Source: CAWIHS01 sp963836005
Lineage (GTDB): Bacteria; Pseudomonadota; Gammaproteobacteria; GRL18
Reading direction: 5' to 3'
Length of the DNA: 64,000 bases
Assembly: GCA_963836005.1 (NCBI GenBank)
Contig: CAWIHS010000004.1
Span: 496,001 to 560,000, forward strand
Position 1 is the stretch's first letter, and every line of letters starts with the position of its first letter. Shown here piece after piece: positions 9,785 to 18,889 of the stretch. Position numbers and translations under genes: made by a program. Under the pieces are notes generated by a model. It did not search any database and had not been told where the DNA came from. It was given only the letters and a program-made list of their open reading frames with translations.

Positions 9785-10690
9785 ATGGGACTTATGTCTA
9801 TCATCTTCATTTTGTTAATGGGCTTGTTTATCGGTATCGTCATTGGTGCTCTGGGAACTATCATTATCAGAGCAAGGAAAGGTGGTCGTCCTCCTCCCAG
9901 GGTTCAATTGATAGCTGAACAAAATCATATTTGCCGGACTGACGCCTGCGGCGCCCTGATACGTTACGCCATCCAGAATCCGACTACGGCACAGAATGCC
10001 GGCCGGGACATTGAACTCACAGTGAAATTTGATGGTGATGAAAGTGACCGGCCTGTTGACGATGTCATATTAGGGCCAGAATTTGAACAGGTTTTTTCCG
10101 CAACAGATCCGCGGATTTTTTATGCAGGCAGCGGCAATTATAATATAGGCGTCAAACTCTTTCCAGCTTCATCTCCGGGACCAGATCAAACGGTCCAGAT
10201 TAACGTTATGAAATCAAATGACGGCTTTGAAATCGTTCAGTTAGGAGCCACTCATTTTCAGGATACTTCGGTAACAGCTGAGACATTTCTAACGGATACA
10301 TATAACGACAAAATAAGTATCAGAACTTGCAGGGGAATGCGGATCCATGCACTGGCTGTATATGGATTTACTCTTGGTCCTGACAGCCAGTTTCAGCAAG
10401 ATGCCTGGGCATTAATTCGTGAAAATGAAGGCCTTGCCGATGTGACTTATCCCCATGAAGTGGAGATACAGATAGAATCTCCAGGCGGGACTTTAAATCT
10501 GGGAATGCTTGGTAAAGGTGACTGGAAATATTTTGGTGATGCCCCTGAGGGGGAAACAGCTGTTTGCTCGACTATGATTGAGATAGTGGAGGGCCTGGTC
10601 ATCAAGGGAACGCGTTATAGCGGTTCAGAGCCATTTCCGCGAAATTCAATTGTTTCCTGGAAAATTTTTGTGCAGATTGATTGCGAATAA
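9785..10690 (+). CDS. hypothetical membrane-anchored protein
   Basis: A 301-residue protein. ATG 9785 lies eight bases after a strong AGGAGG, so the in-frame ATG at 9743 is not needed. Residues about 3-30 form one hydrophobic membrane segment (MSIIFILLMGLFIGIVIGAL), then a basic stretch, which predicts an inner-membrane anchor with the rest outside or a cleaved signal. The remainder looks beta-rich, contains cysteines near the start of the soluble part (ICRTDACG) and at the C terminus (QIDCE), and matches no family I know. Neighbours give no functional hint. Confidence 0.65.
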   Translation: MGLMSIIFILLMGLFIGIVIGALGTIIIRARKGGRPPPRVQLIAEQNHICRTDACGALIRYAIQNPTTAQNAGRDIELTVKFDGDESDRPVDDVILGPEFEQVFSATDPRIFYAGSGNYNIGVKLFPASSPGPDQTVQINVMKSNDGFEIVQLGATHFQDTSVTAETFLTDTYNDKISIRTCRGMRIHALAVYGFTLGPDSQFQQDAWALIRENEGLADVTYPHEVEIQIESPGGTLNLGMLGKGDWKYFGDAPEGETAVCSTMIEIVEGLVIKGTRYSGSEPFPRNSIVSWKIFVQIDCE

Positions 10691-10883
10691 ATCAGTATTC
10701 CGTTCTGCTGATATAGCACCTGAATTAACGTCAAACTGAATCGGTGCAAAGCTGATTATCCTTTAGATTGACAGTATTTTTCATATTCAACCCTTATTGG
10801 GAACTATTCCTGTGATAGACTTTTTTTTGCATACCTCACTCTGGTAAAATATTAAACTTATTGAGCCCATAAAGAGCAGTAAA

Positions 10884-11372
10884 ATGAAGCAAAATCACAG
10901 GCTGAAAAGGTTTATCAAAGATATCCTGAAATATACTCCTTTATTAAAGATTATCTCGCTTTTGGTCATCCTTTGGCTGCTGTTTTCTGCAAGCCTGTAT
11001 TTCTCTGAACGCGGAGTAGAAGGTACAAGTATTACAACCTATGGGCAGGCTTTGTACTGGTCAACTGCTGCATTTTCCACTGCAGGAATAGCCGATACAC
11101 CTGTCTCTGGCTGGTCAAAAATTATCGGCGGTATCTGGATTGTTCTCGGTTCTGCGCTATTTTTTGGAACCATCGTAGCAACTATTACTACCTATTTTAT
11201 GCGCCCCTTAGAGCGCCCGGTAAAGCAAATTATAGATACTATCGAATACAATCTCGAACAACTTGATGAATTGTCTATTGATGAGCTGGATTTGCTCAAG
11301 GAAACTGTTGATGGGCTTATTATACACATGGAACACCTGGAAAAAGTTCATTTAGCGCGTATAAACAAATAA
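10884..11372 (+). CDS. two-TM potassium-channel-like protein with altered selectivity filter
   Basis: A 162-residue protein with TM1 (about residues 20-42), a pore helix and loop (YWSTAAFSTAGIADTPVSGW), and TM2 (GGIWIVLGSALFFGTIVATI). This is the Ion_trans_2 layout. The usual filter TVGYGD is replaced by TAGIAD, so K+ selectivity is doubtful. The C-terminal 45 residues form a charged coiled coil (IIDTIEYNLEQLDELSIDEL), which could drive oligomerisation. The gene stands alone. Confidence 0.75.
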   Translation: MKQNHRLKRFIKDILKYTPLLKIISLLVILWLLFSASLYFSERGVEGTSITTYGQALYWSTAAFSTAGIADTPVSGWSKIIGGIWIVLGSALFFGTIVATITTYFMRPLERPVKQIIDTIEYNLEQLDELSIDELDLLKETVDGLIIHMEHLEKVHLARINK

Positions 11373-11474
11373 CCAGTCGCAGCGAAAAAATTGAATTTCA
11401 GGCTAATATCTGACCCCGCCTGTGCACCTGCCAGAGTGCCGCCAATTGCGGCGCGAGCTCATTCGGCAGCCATG

Positions 11475-11505
11475 CGTTGCATAATATAGCCAGCAAGGCT
11501 ATTTA
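11475..11505. repeat. short palindromic repeat related to the one at 33543
   Basis: GCATAATATAGCCAGCAAGG and the following CTATTTATG match a segment at 33546-33572 with few changes and fold as ATAGCC/GGCTAT. It lies downstream of the aldolase gene. I see no terminator T-tract, so it reads as a dispersed repeat rather than a terminator. Confidence 0.45.
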
Positions 11506-11558
11506 TGTATACAAACCATCTAGCTTCAGCAATGCTTCCGGAGAGATAATCAACTGCT

Positions 11559-12584
11559 TTAAGCTTTTTCAGCTTCCATCGCCGGGTCATATTTCCCCTG
11601 TCGTGCCAGACAGTTAAGACGGGCACGCTTCAATAAAGCCTGCTGTGCGGCGGCCCTGTTTTCTGCTTTACCTTGCCAGGCGTGCAATACAGGCTGCTGC
11701 AGGGCACGGCCATAAGAAATACTCAGCTGCCAGGGTGCATTATCGCGCAGCTGATTGATCGCATTCAGGTTTGCAGTAGCTTCTTCCGGTCCTTGACCGC
11801 CAGAGAGAAAATTGATGCTGGGGACGGCCGCAGGAACAGTACGCCGCAGTACGCTTAATGTTGCGGCCGCGATTTCCCGCGGTTCGGCGCGCCGACAGCC
11901 TTTACCCGGCAGTACCATATTGGGTTTGAGTATCATGTGCTCAAGACTGACAGCATGCAAATGCAGAGCATGAAATACAGCATGCAGCACCTGTTCAGTC
12001 ACGATGGCGCAGCGCTTAATATCATGTTCACCATCCATTAATACTTCGGGTTCAACAATGGGTACAATGCCCATTTCCTGACACACAGCGGCGTAACGCG
12101 CGAGCATTTCCGCATTGGCCTGTCGGCCCATGCAGGTCGGGTTGTGTTGGCTTATCGGGTAGACTTCACGCCACTTGGCAAACCGTGCGCCCTGGTTCTT
12201 ATAAGTTTCAAGACGCTGGCTCAAACCATCCAGTCCATACGTAATCAAATCTCCGGGTGCCCCGGCCAGAGGCCCTTTGCCTTTATCGACCTTGATACCG
12301 GGAACAATTTTTTGTGACCAGGAAACAGCCGGCAATAATTTCTCAGTGTCATCTTTTTGCTCCAGCGTTTCCTCAAACATAATGACACCTGAGATATATT
12401 CGCCCAGCCCAGGTGTAGTTAACAGCAGCGAACGGTAAGTGCGCCTGTTTTCTTCGGTGGATTCCAGGTTTATGTCAACAAAACGACTTTTTATGGTCGG
12501 CGCGCTCTCATCGGCTGCCAGAATTCCGCGCTGTCCATCCACCATATCTTCGATGGTTTGCTGTAATTCATTAGCATTATTCAT
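11559..12584 (-). CDS. class I fructose-bisphosphate aldolase
   Basis: This enzyme cleaves fructose 1,6-bisphosphate to dihydroxyacetone phosphate and glyceraldehyde 3-phosphate through a Schiff base. The 341-residue protein starts at MNNANELQQ behind AGGAG. The longer reading frame to 12821 runs into the upstream gene and is not conserved in character. The family signature GILAADES is at 20-27, and the Schiff-base lysine is Lys220 in ILKPNMVLPG. This is the eukaryote-like class I type found in some proteobacteria. It follows the beta-CASP gene by 37 bases, so the two are probably co-transcribed. Its product glyceraldehyde 3-phosphate is the substrate of the GAPDH in the nearby ars operon. 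Confidence 0.93.
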   Translation of the reverse strand: MNNANELQQTIEDMVDGQRGILAADESAPTIKSRFVDINLESTEENRRTYRSLLLTTPGLGEYISGVIMFEETLEQKDDTEKLLPAVSWSQKIVPGIKVDKGKGPLAGAPGDLITYGLDGLSQRLETYKNQGARFAKWREVYPISQHNPTCMGRQANAEMLARYAAVCQEMGIVPIVEPEVLMDGEHDIKRCAIVTEQVLHAVFHALHLHAVSLEHMILKPNMVLPGKGCRRAEPREIAAATLSVLRRTVPAAVPSINFLSGGQGPEEATANLNAINQLRDNAPWQLSISYGRALQQPVLHAWQGKAENRAAAQQALLKRARLNCLARQGKYDPAMEAEKA

Positions 12585-12621
12585 TTGTATTCTCCTGTAT
12601 GGGAGGGTAGAGCCCCGGTGT

Positions 12622-14019
12622 TTAATCCAATGTATATGATTCATGTAGACGAGGCATTTCAACCCGGGTATGCTGTAGTTTGGCTGCAAAAGCCTGCATA
12701 CTGTCTGCTTCACCATGTACCAGGAATGTTCTCTTTGGTCTGCCAGTTCTGGAGTGCCAGGCGAACAGTTCAGCTTGATCGGCGTGGGCAGAAAATCCGC
12801 CAATGGTATAAATATCTGCATTTACCCGTATCTCTTCACCAAAAATGCGCACCTGTTTCGCGCCGTCAATGATGCGTCTGGCCAGCGTGCCGCGTGCAGC
12901 ATAACCGACAAACATGATGCTGGCGCGTTTGTCCCACAGATTATGTTTCAGATGATGTCTTATCCGACCGCCGGTACACATACCGGAGCCGGCAATAATG
13001 ACAGCTCCGCCGCTGATCTGGTTGATGGCGATGGACTCGGATGTTTCATGAGTAAAATGTAATCCAGGCAGATCAAAGGGATCGTCCCTGCCGTTAGATA
13101 GTTTGAGTGTCTCGGCATCGAAGCATTCCGGATGGCGTTGAAAAATCTGCGTGGCAGAAATGGCCATGGGGGAATCCAGGAATACATTGATGAAACGATC
13201 AATATGTTTTTTATCCAGCCCTTCCCTCAGGTAATAGAGGATCTCCTGGGCTCGTTCCAGGGCAAAGGAGGGGATTATGACATTCCCGCCACGGCTGATG
13301 GTTTTGTTGATCGCCTCATAGAGTTCTCCAATCGAGGGTTGCAGCTGTTTGTGCAGACGGTCGCCGTAAGTGGTTTCCATTACCACCGTGTCCACTTCAG
13401 GCGGTATAGCCGGATCCCGCAGGATAGCACGCCCGCTGTAACCCAGGTCTCCGGAAAACAAGAGCCGATGATGTTTATCATGTTCTTCAAGCTGGAGAAA
13501 AATACTTGCCGAGCCGAGTATATGCCCGGCATCAAGAAATGTGGCGGTGATACCAGGAGCGACCTGTAAAGGTTTATTGTATTCAGTCCTGCGGCCAAAA
13601 AACTCAAAACTGTTGAGAGTATCTAACGTAGTATACAAGGGGTTAGCTGTTTGGCTGTTTTTATTCCCATGCCGTTTCGCCTTACGCTGCCGGTAACGGG
13701 CTTCTTCTTCCTGCAGTCCAGCAGAATCAAGCAGCACCAGTCGGGCCAGCTCAAGAGAAGCTGCAGTGCTGATAATTTCGCCCTGAAAACCACGCTTTAC
13801 CAGCAGCGGTATGCGGCCGCAGTGATCAAGATGGGCGTGCGTTAGCAACAGCACATCAATGGAGGCTGGGTCAAAACCGAAAGGCTTGACATTTTCCTCG
13901 ACCAGTTCGTGACCGCCCTGATACATGCCGCAATCTATCAGTATGCGTTTGTCTGCACACTCCAGCAGATGACAGGAGCCGGTTACGCCTTGATCTGCCC
14001 CATGGAAAGAAATTTTCAT
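12622..14019 (-). CDS. beta-CASP metallo-beta-lactamase-fold nuclease
   Basis: A 465-residue protein with the metal motif THAHLDHCG (His61, His63, Asp65, His66), an LFSGDLG motif, and the beta-CASP region ending in VHGEADSM. Family members are zinc-dependent RNases or RNA exonucleases, related to CPSF-73 and the YSH1/RNase J group. Bacterial single-domain forms of this length are poorly characterised. AGGAGAGTG precedes the ATG. It is the first gene of a pair with the aldolase. Confidence 0.88.
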   Translation of the reverse strand: MKISFHGADQGVTGSCHLLECADKRILIDCGMYQGGHELVEENVKPFGFDPASIDVLLLTHAHLDHCGRIPLLVKRGFQGEIISTAASLELARLVLLDSAGLQEEEARYRQRKAKRHGNKNSQTANPLYTTLDTLNSFEFFGRRTEYNKPLQVAPGITATFLDAGHILGSASIFLQLEEHDKHHRLLFSGDLGYSGRAILRDPAIPPEVDTVVMETTYGDRLHKQLQPSIGELYEAINKTISRGGNVIIPSFALERAQEILYYLREGLDKKHIDRFINVFLDSPMAISATQIFQRHPECFDAETLKLSNGRDDPFDLPGLHFTHETSESIAINQISGGAVIIAGSGMCTGGRIRHHLKHNLWDKRASIMFVGYAARGTLARRIIDGAKQVRIFGEEIRVNADIYTIGGFSAHADQAELFAWHSRTGRPKRTFLVHGEADSMQAFAAKLQHTRVEMPRLHESYTLD

Positions 14020-14563
14020 ATCACTCTCCTGTGTTGATAATGCTGTCCTGTTTTGATTCAGTTATCCAGTCCAGAGTTTTGCAAAAATTATACACTGATG
14101 AGTATCGATTTATGGGGGAAGCCCCGGCAGTAAAGGTTATAATTATTATGGTCAACTGCTTTCAACCACGATGGTTGGGCTGCCGCGCGGACCAGTTATC
14201 TGCTACGCCTTTAAGGAATTAAACCTGAAATTAACAAATATGCAGGATTTAATGTGTTTTGTCCTGTTGATGAACACCTGTTTGCGTAATAACTCTAAGC
14301 AATCATGCATAATGCCATCGTCTCTAACAGCATAAGACACTGCATGGTCAGTAAGCACGATTTTATAGATAGGCCGGGCCGTTTCAACAGCTTAAATTAA
14401 TTTCTGTTTAGCAATTAATGACTGTTTTAAGAGGAATTAATTTGCTTCTGCAATCCCCTGCAGATAAGGAATAAAGGAACAGTCAGGTTGTGGCAACAAA
14501 CACATCGGGTTCTTTAAACTTTATAATCCATAAGGGGTATGCATAGTTATGAATTAACACTCA
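14020..14563. other. intergenic, no clear gene
   Basis: About 540 bases. A short inverted repeat CAACCACGATGGTTG lies near 14163-14177. I find no supported ORF, RNA gene or transposon end. Confidence 0.35.
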
Positions 14564-14758
14564 TTAGTCTATGGGTTGATGTCTGCTGAGGATCTCCTGT
14601 ATTTCCGGCTCTATCGCTGCTGGAATAACTACCTTGACTTGTTTGTTATCTTCATCAATGAAAATATGTTCCTGCTCAATACCTGTGGAAATAAGATCAT
14701 TACTGACATTTTTCAGAGTATCTACATGTTCAAAAGTTTTTGTTATTGTCTTGCTCAT
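14564..14758 (-). CDS. small hypothetical protein
   Basis: Sixty-four residues behind CGGAGACG. The pattern (a phosphate-like start, then LKNVSNDLISTGIEQEHIFI and acidic EDNKQVKVVIP) resembles a ferredoxin-like beta-alpha-beta unit of stress or membrane-sensing proteins, but no family assignment is safe. It lies on the same strand as the ars/nucleotide block, about 240 bases after the PRPP-synthetase-like gene. Confidence 0.6.
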   Translation of the reverse strand: MSKTITKTFEHVDTLKNVSNDLISTGIEQEHIFIDEDNKQVKVVIPAAIEPEIQEILSRHQPID

Positions 14759-14995
14759 TTTTGACGTCTCCGGAGTTGAATATAAACATTGGATATAAGT
14801 GATGAATATATCTAAACATCATTCTATAGTATAGGAGAGTTTTTTTAAACATCTATCTGGCTGAGGAAATGTTTGCTGATTAAGGTCTCCAAAGCTGTCA
14901 ATCCGGTGCCGGATGCCTGTTCATAGTGCTGGGATCATAAACATTGAAAGACATCTCAATCAGTTGACAGTAATAGCCTGATTCAGCGTGAGGGA

Positions 14996-15982
14996 TCAAT
15001 TTTCTGCTAGTCCTCTGTAAGTTACAGCCAGAAGTTTTGACAGCTTTACGGCGTTAGTGGAATGTACTATGGAATCACAGCTCCAGATGTTGCTAATGCC
15101 TGCTTCTCTTAATCGGGCCATGGCGTTATCAACAAACAGTGCATGAGTGACCAGTATCGATATCGAGGCAGGCTGATATTTGGCCAATGCTCTGGCTGCT
15201 TGCAACAGGGTTTTACCCGTACTGGCAATATCATCTACCAAAACCATATTGCGTCCCTGATAGTGGTCGTCTGGTAGGCTGACTTCTACCTCCCGGTCGC
15301 CATAACGTTGCTTCAATGCCACCGCATAGTCCATCTGATAATGCGTGGCAATTTTAGCAACCCATTGTTCTGATTCACTGTCCGGTCCCAGCAGATAAGG
15401 CTCTGCTACATGCTGCTGAATAAAGTGAGCCATAGGATCGGTCGCTGTAATATTCACAGCCTGGCTGACGGGAACGGCATCAGCAAGGTGATGTACCCGA
15501 TGTAAATGCGCGTCTACGGTGATGAGATTGTCAAAATAACCCGCCAGCAGTCGACCAATGACTTGCTGGCTAACCACTTCACCGCAGTGAAAGGCTTTAT
15601 CCTGGCGCATATAGCACAGATAGGGAGCCACCAGTGTAATAGTTCGGGCTCCCATGGCGCGGGCGCCTGCAGCAGCCAGCACAAGCTCTATCAATTTGTC
15701 ATTAGGTCTGTTCAGACTGCAGTAAAAAACCACCTGAGCCGGCAGCGTAGCCGGAAGTTGCACTTTACTTTCCTCATCCGGGAAAGAATGCACTTCAAGG
15801 CTGAGGTAAGGGAGAGCGGCCTCAAAGGCAAACTGCTGAGCCTGTGTCTCGGAATGATTAAAACCTATGACTAAAGCAGGTACTGAATTTTTATTCAAGA
15901 CATGCGGGGCGGCGCCGCTATGACTGGAGGGATCGAGTCTCTCAGCAGGGTCGATCAGCTTATCAGCGAATGATTCAGGCAT
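14996..15982 (-). CDS. ribose-phosphate pyrophosphokinase family protein
   Basis: A 328-residue PRPP-synthetase homologue. It retains the PRPP-binding loop VLVDDIASTGKT near residue 230 and the region YLCYMRQDKAF / VDAHLHRVHHL, which is closer to archaeal class III enzymes than to the main bacterial prs. PRPP synthetases make PRPP from ribose 5-phosphate and ATP, and the exact activity here is not proven. Its start overlaps the end of arsJ by eight bases, so translation is coupled to the arsenic operon. With the AMP phosphorylase-like gene upstream it could form a nucleotide-salvage pair. A dedicated arsenate-linked role is inference. Confidence 0.85.
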   Translation of the reverse strand: MPESFADKLIDPAERLDPSSHSGAAPHVLNKNSVPALVIGFNHSETQAQQFAFEAALPYLSLEVHSFPDEESKVQLPATLPAQVVFYCSLNRPNDKLIELVLAAAGARAMGARTITLVAPYLCYMRQDKAFHCGEVVSQQVIGRLLAGYFDNLITVDAHLHRVHHLADAVPVSQAVNITATDPMAHFIQQHVAEPYLLGPDSESEQWVAKIATHYQMDYAVALKQRYGDREVEVSLPDDHYQGRNMVLVDDIASTGKTLLQAARALAKYQPASISILVTHALFVDNAMARLREAGISNIWSCDSIVHSTNAVKLSKLLAVTYRGLAEN

Positions 15983-17204
15983 TCTTAATTTCAGTGGTCA
16001 CGGGTTCGGTTTTTAATTCCGGTAAGCCAAAGGAAAGCAGTGCTGCAGCCAGAACGAAAGCCGTGGACCACCAGAGACAGCCTTGCAGTCCCTGGGTTTG
16101 ATAGGCCCAGCCAGAAATAACGGTCCCCACCAGACGACCGCCGGCATTGGCCATATAATAAAATCCCACGGTCATGGCCACTTTGTCTTTATCGGAATAG
16201 GCAAGGATCAGATAAGAGTGAATGGCGGAATTGATAGCAAACACTATACCGAATAGTATTAAGCCGATGATCAGTACCATATCGGCAGGCCAGCCCTGTT
16301 GCAGACCCAGAGCAATACCGGCAGGGAAGAGAGCCAGCAAAAAACTCCACCAGCGTGCGCTGCTCCCGCCCGGACCATGACCGTGATGACTGCGTCGTAT
16401 CAGCCTTGGGGCAATCGCCTGAACAAAGCCGTAGCCTATGATCCACACAGCCAGGAAAGTCCCTACATCGGTAAAAGACCATTCCAGTACTTCATATAGA
16501 AATACCGGCAGCCCCACGACAAACCAGATGTCACGGGAACCAAACAGGAAAAAGCGTGCAGCTGATAACCAGTTAATGGCTGAAACTTTGGAGAACACCT
16601 GGGTGAATTTGGGTTTGGATTTCATTTTACCCACACCCGAGGGCAGCATAACTGCGGTTATCAGCAGCACTATGAATAATAAACTGGCCAATACCGTCAG
16701 TGCACCGCGAAAACCGATCCATTGCAGCAACGCTGCACCGATAAAAAAACCGGCGCCTTTGAGCGCATTTTTCGACCCGGTTAGAATGGCCACCCATTTA
16801 AACAGTTCAGAACTGCTGTCGCCGCCCACCATGGTCTTTACCGATGCCTTGGCTGACATCTTGTTTAGATCTTTGGCAATACCTGACAATGCCTGGGCTG
16901 CCATGACATAAGGAACAGACAGCCAGGCTTCTGGCACAGTAAGCGCTACCAGTGCAATAACCTGAAGTCCCATGCCGATATTCATGGTCAGATTGAGGCC
17001 GATGCGTGCCCCCAGCCAGCCGCCGACCAGGTTGGTGACGATACCGAAAAATTCATAGAAAAGGAACAACATGGCCACTTCGAAAGGTGAATAACCAAGC
17101 AGATGGAAATACAGCACCACCAGCATACGAATGGCTCCATCGGTTATGGTAAAGGCCCAGTAACCGGCGGTAACGATCAGGTAATTGCGCACTCCCTGTT
17201 GCAT
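15975..17204 (-). CDS. arsJ: ArsJ organoarsenical efflux MFS transporter
   Basis: A 409-residue major facilitator protein with the ArsJ N-terminal signature (NYLIVTAGYWAFTITDGAIR and EVAMLFLFYEFFGIVTNLVG). ArsJ exports 1-arseno-3-phosphoglycerate, which the partner GAPDH forms from glyceraldehyde 3-phosphate and arsenate. The gene starts two bases after the GAPDH stop codon and overlaps the next gene by eight, which gives a tight operon arsR-gapdh-arsJ-prs-like. About twelve membrane segments are visible. Regulation is expected from ArsR. Confidence 0.93.
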   Translation of the reverse strand: MQQGVRNYLIVTAGYWAFTITDGAIRMLVVLYFHLLGYSPFEVAMLFLFYEFFGIVTNLVGGWLGARIGLNLTMNIGMGLQVIALVALTVPEAWLSVPYVMAAQALSGIAKDLNKMSAKASVKTMVGGDSSSELFKWVAILTGSKNALKGAGFFIGAALLQWIGFRGALTVLASLLFIVLLITAVMLPSGVGKMKSKPKFTQVFSKVSAINWLSAARFFLFGSRDIWFVVGLPVFLYEVLEWSFTDVGTFLAVWIIGYGFVQAIAPRLIRRSHHGHGPGGSSARWWSFLLALFPAGIALGLQQGWPADMVLIIGLILFGIVFAINSAIHSYLILAYSDKDKVAMTVGFYYMANAGGRLVGTVISGWAYQTQGLQGCLWWSTAFVLAAALLSFGLPELKTEPVTTEIKNA

Positions 17205-17206
17205 GA

Positions 17207-18208
17207 CTATAGAGTCTCTGCCACCTTACTGGCCAGTTCCATCATGCGGTTGACGTAGCCCCATTCGTTATCATACCAGGCATAAATCTTGACCTGCGTG
17301 TTGTCAATCACCATGGTTGAGAGTGAGTCAACAATAGAGGATCGGGGATCATTGACATAATCGACCGATACCAGCGGCCGTTCTTCATAACCCAGAATAC
17401 CTTTTAGTTCTCCTTCAGCCGCTTGCTGGAAGAACCCATTTACCTCTTCGACAGTTACCGGGCGGGATGCTTCAAACACAAAATCAGTTAATGAAGCATT
17501 AAGCAGTGGAACGCGCACTGCATGTCCATTGAGCTTGCCGCTTAGTTCCGGGAAAATTTTGCTGATGGCCTTGGCCGAACCGGTTGAGGTCGGGATAAGA
17601 GACTGACCGCAGGCCCGTGCACGGCGCAGATCCTTATGCCCCTTATCAACAATGATCTGGGTGTTGGTGATGTCATGGATAGTGGTCATACAGCCATGTA
17701 TAATACCAATATTTTCATGCATGACTTTGACCACAGGGGCCAGGCAGTTAGTAGTGCAGGAAGCTGCAGTGAGCAGATGATGTTGGGCGGGATCGTACAG
17801 ATGATCGTTGATACCGTAAACAATATTGAGTGCACCTTCAGTAGGGGCGGCAACAATAACTTTTTTCACGCCCTGGGTAAAATAGTTATCCAGGCTGTCC
17901 GGCTTTTTATGATGTTTGCCGGTCGCCTCGATCACGATGTCGCAGCCTGACCAGTCAGTGTCTGCTATGGCAGGATTGGATGAGTAGTCCATTGAATCGC
18001 CATCGACAATAAGATGCTCATCATCTGCAGCCGTGTCATGATCCCAGGTGCCATGCACAGAATCAAATTTGAGCAGATGTGCTGAACCTGTTGCATCTGT
18101 GGCGATTTCATTGATACGCACAATTTTTAGCTGCGGGTCGTTCCAGCCGGCACGTAAACCCAGTCGTCCCATGCGCCCGAAGCCATTAATACCAATACGT
18201 ACGGTCAT
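17207..18208 (-). CDS. glyceraldehyde-3-phosphate dehydrogenase, ArsJ-associated
   Basis: A 333-residue GAPDH. It begins MTVRIGINGFGRMGRLGLRA (NAD-binding glycine motif) and has the catalytic cysteine in ASCTTNCLAP. I use ATG 18208 behind AGGA. The in-frame TTG at 18223 is less likely. In ars operons this enzyme uses arsenate in place of phosphate to make 1-arseno-3-phosphoglycerate for export by ArsJ. The direct contact with arsJ supports that role rather than central glycolysis. Confidence 0.93.
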   Translation of the reverse strand: MTVRIGINGFGRMGRLGLRAGWNDPQLKIVRINEIATDATGSAHLLKFDSVHGTWDHDTAADDEHLIVDGDSMDYSSNPAIADTDWSGCDIVIEATGKHHKKPDSLDNYFTQGVKKVIVAAPTEGALNIVYGINDHLYDPAQHHLLTAASCTTNCLAPVVKVMHENIGIIHGCMTTIHDITNTQIIVDKGHKDLRRARACGQSLIPTSTGSAKAISKIFPELSGKLNGHAVRVPLLNASLTDFVFEASRPVTVEEVNGFFQQAAEGELKGILGYEERPLVSVDYVNDPRSSIVDSLSTMVIDNTQVKIYAWYDNEWGYVNRMMELASKVAETL

Positions 18209-18342
18209 TTTTCCTGTCTCCAAATTAAGTTTTTTGTGCTCATCTACTGACGGATCTAATCAGTTCCCGCCAGGGTAATTTTTCAATTAATGATAATGAT
18301 TTCAACCCGCAGGAGAGATAACATTTCTTGTCGCTAAGCTTA

Positions 18343-18696
18343 TCAGGCACTGCAGACCCCGGTCAGGCGATCAGGCATTTCAGCCAGGGCAACCATATCA
18401 CTGGCGTAAGGTTCATATTGTTCGATGCCTGCCACGGTTGAGTGGATGATTTCAGCTACCCATTGAGGAATTTGCGGATTAATACGGTAGTAGATCCATA
18501 AACCATGCTTGCGATCGCTGACTAAAGCCAGCTTGCGCAAAATGGCCAGGTGGTGCGAGACTTTGGGCTGAGGCAGGGCCAGAGCATGAGTCAATTCACA
18601 AACGCACAACTCGGCTTCTTTTTCCAGTAACACCAGGCATCGAAGACGGGTTGGATCAGAGAGTGCTTTGAATAATTGAATCGGGCTCATATCCAT
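18343..18696 (-). CDS. arsR: ArsR-family metalloregulatory repressor
   Basis: A 117-residue winged-helix repressor with the arsenic site ELCVCEL at about 30-36 and a typical helix-turn-helix (LPQPKVSHHLAILRKLALV). It binds its operator until As(III) or a related thiophile binds the cysteines. It is the first gene of the arsR-gapdh-arsJ-prs-like operon, and a palindrome within its promoter is the likely target. Two in-frame starts (18696 and 18690) are possible. Confidence 0.93.
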   Translation of the reverse strand: MDMSPIQLFKALSDPTRLRCLVLLEKEAELCVCELTHALALPQPKVSHHLAILRKLALVSDRKHGLWIYYRINPQIPQWVAEIIHSTVAGIEQYEPYASDMVALAEMPDRLTGVCSA

Positions 18697-18725
18697 ATCT
18701 TTGCATCGATAAAATATTTGTTATC

Positions 18726-18754
18726 CAGTATATCTAGATAAATAGATATGTCAA
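18726..18754 (-). promoter_or_regulatory. ars promoter with ArsR-type operator
   Basis: On the minus strand, TTGACA (18754-18749) is followed after 16 bases by TATACT (18732-18727). The spacer holds the perfect inverted repeat ATATCTA-N6-TAGATAT (18730-18749). This is the placement expected for autorepression by ArsR. Binding is inferred. Confidence 0.72.
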
Positions 18755-18889
18755 CAAACAGTGTGTTCAGCTGCTTAGTTTCCTTCCATAAAGAGCCATT
18801 CTGGCTCTTATTGTGGAACACAAAAGTGAAAGTATGATTATTCTTTTGTTACATTTGACCTGTCACTCTGGATGAGGGAAGCGGTCTAT

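Noticed and set aside
12584..12821. N-terminal extension of the aldolase frame
   Set aside because: It overlaps the upstream nuclease gene, and the class I aldolase alignment starts at MNNANELQQ behind AGGAG.
12715..13569. Long plus-strand frames opposite the beta-CASP gene
   Set aside because: They are antisense shadows of a well-supported minus-strand gene.
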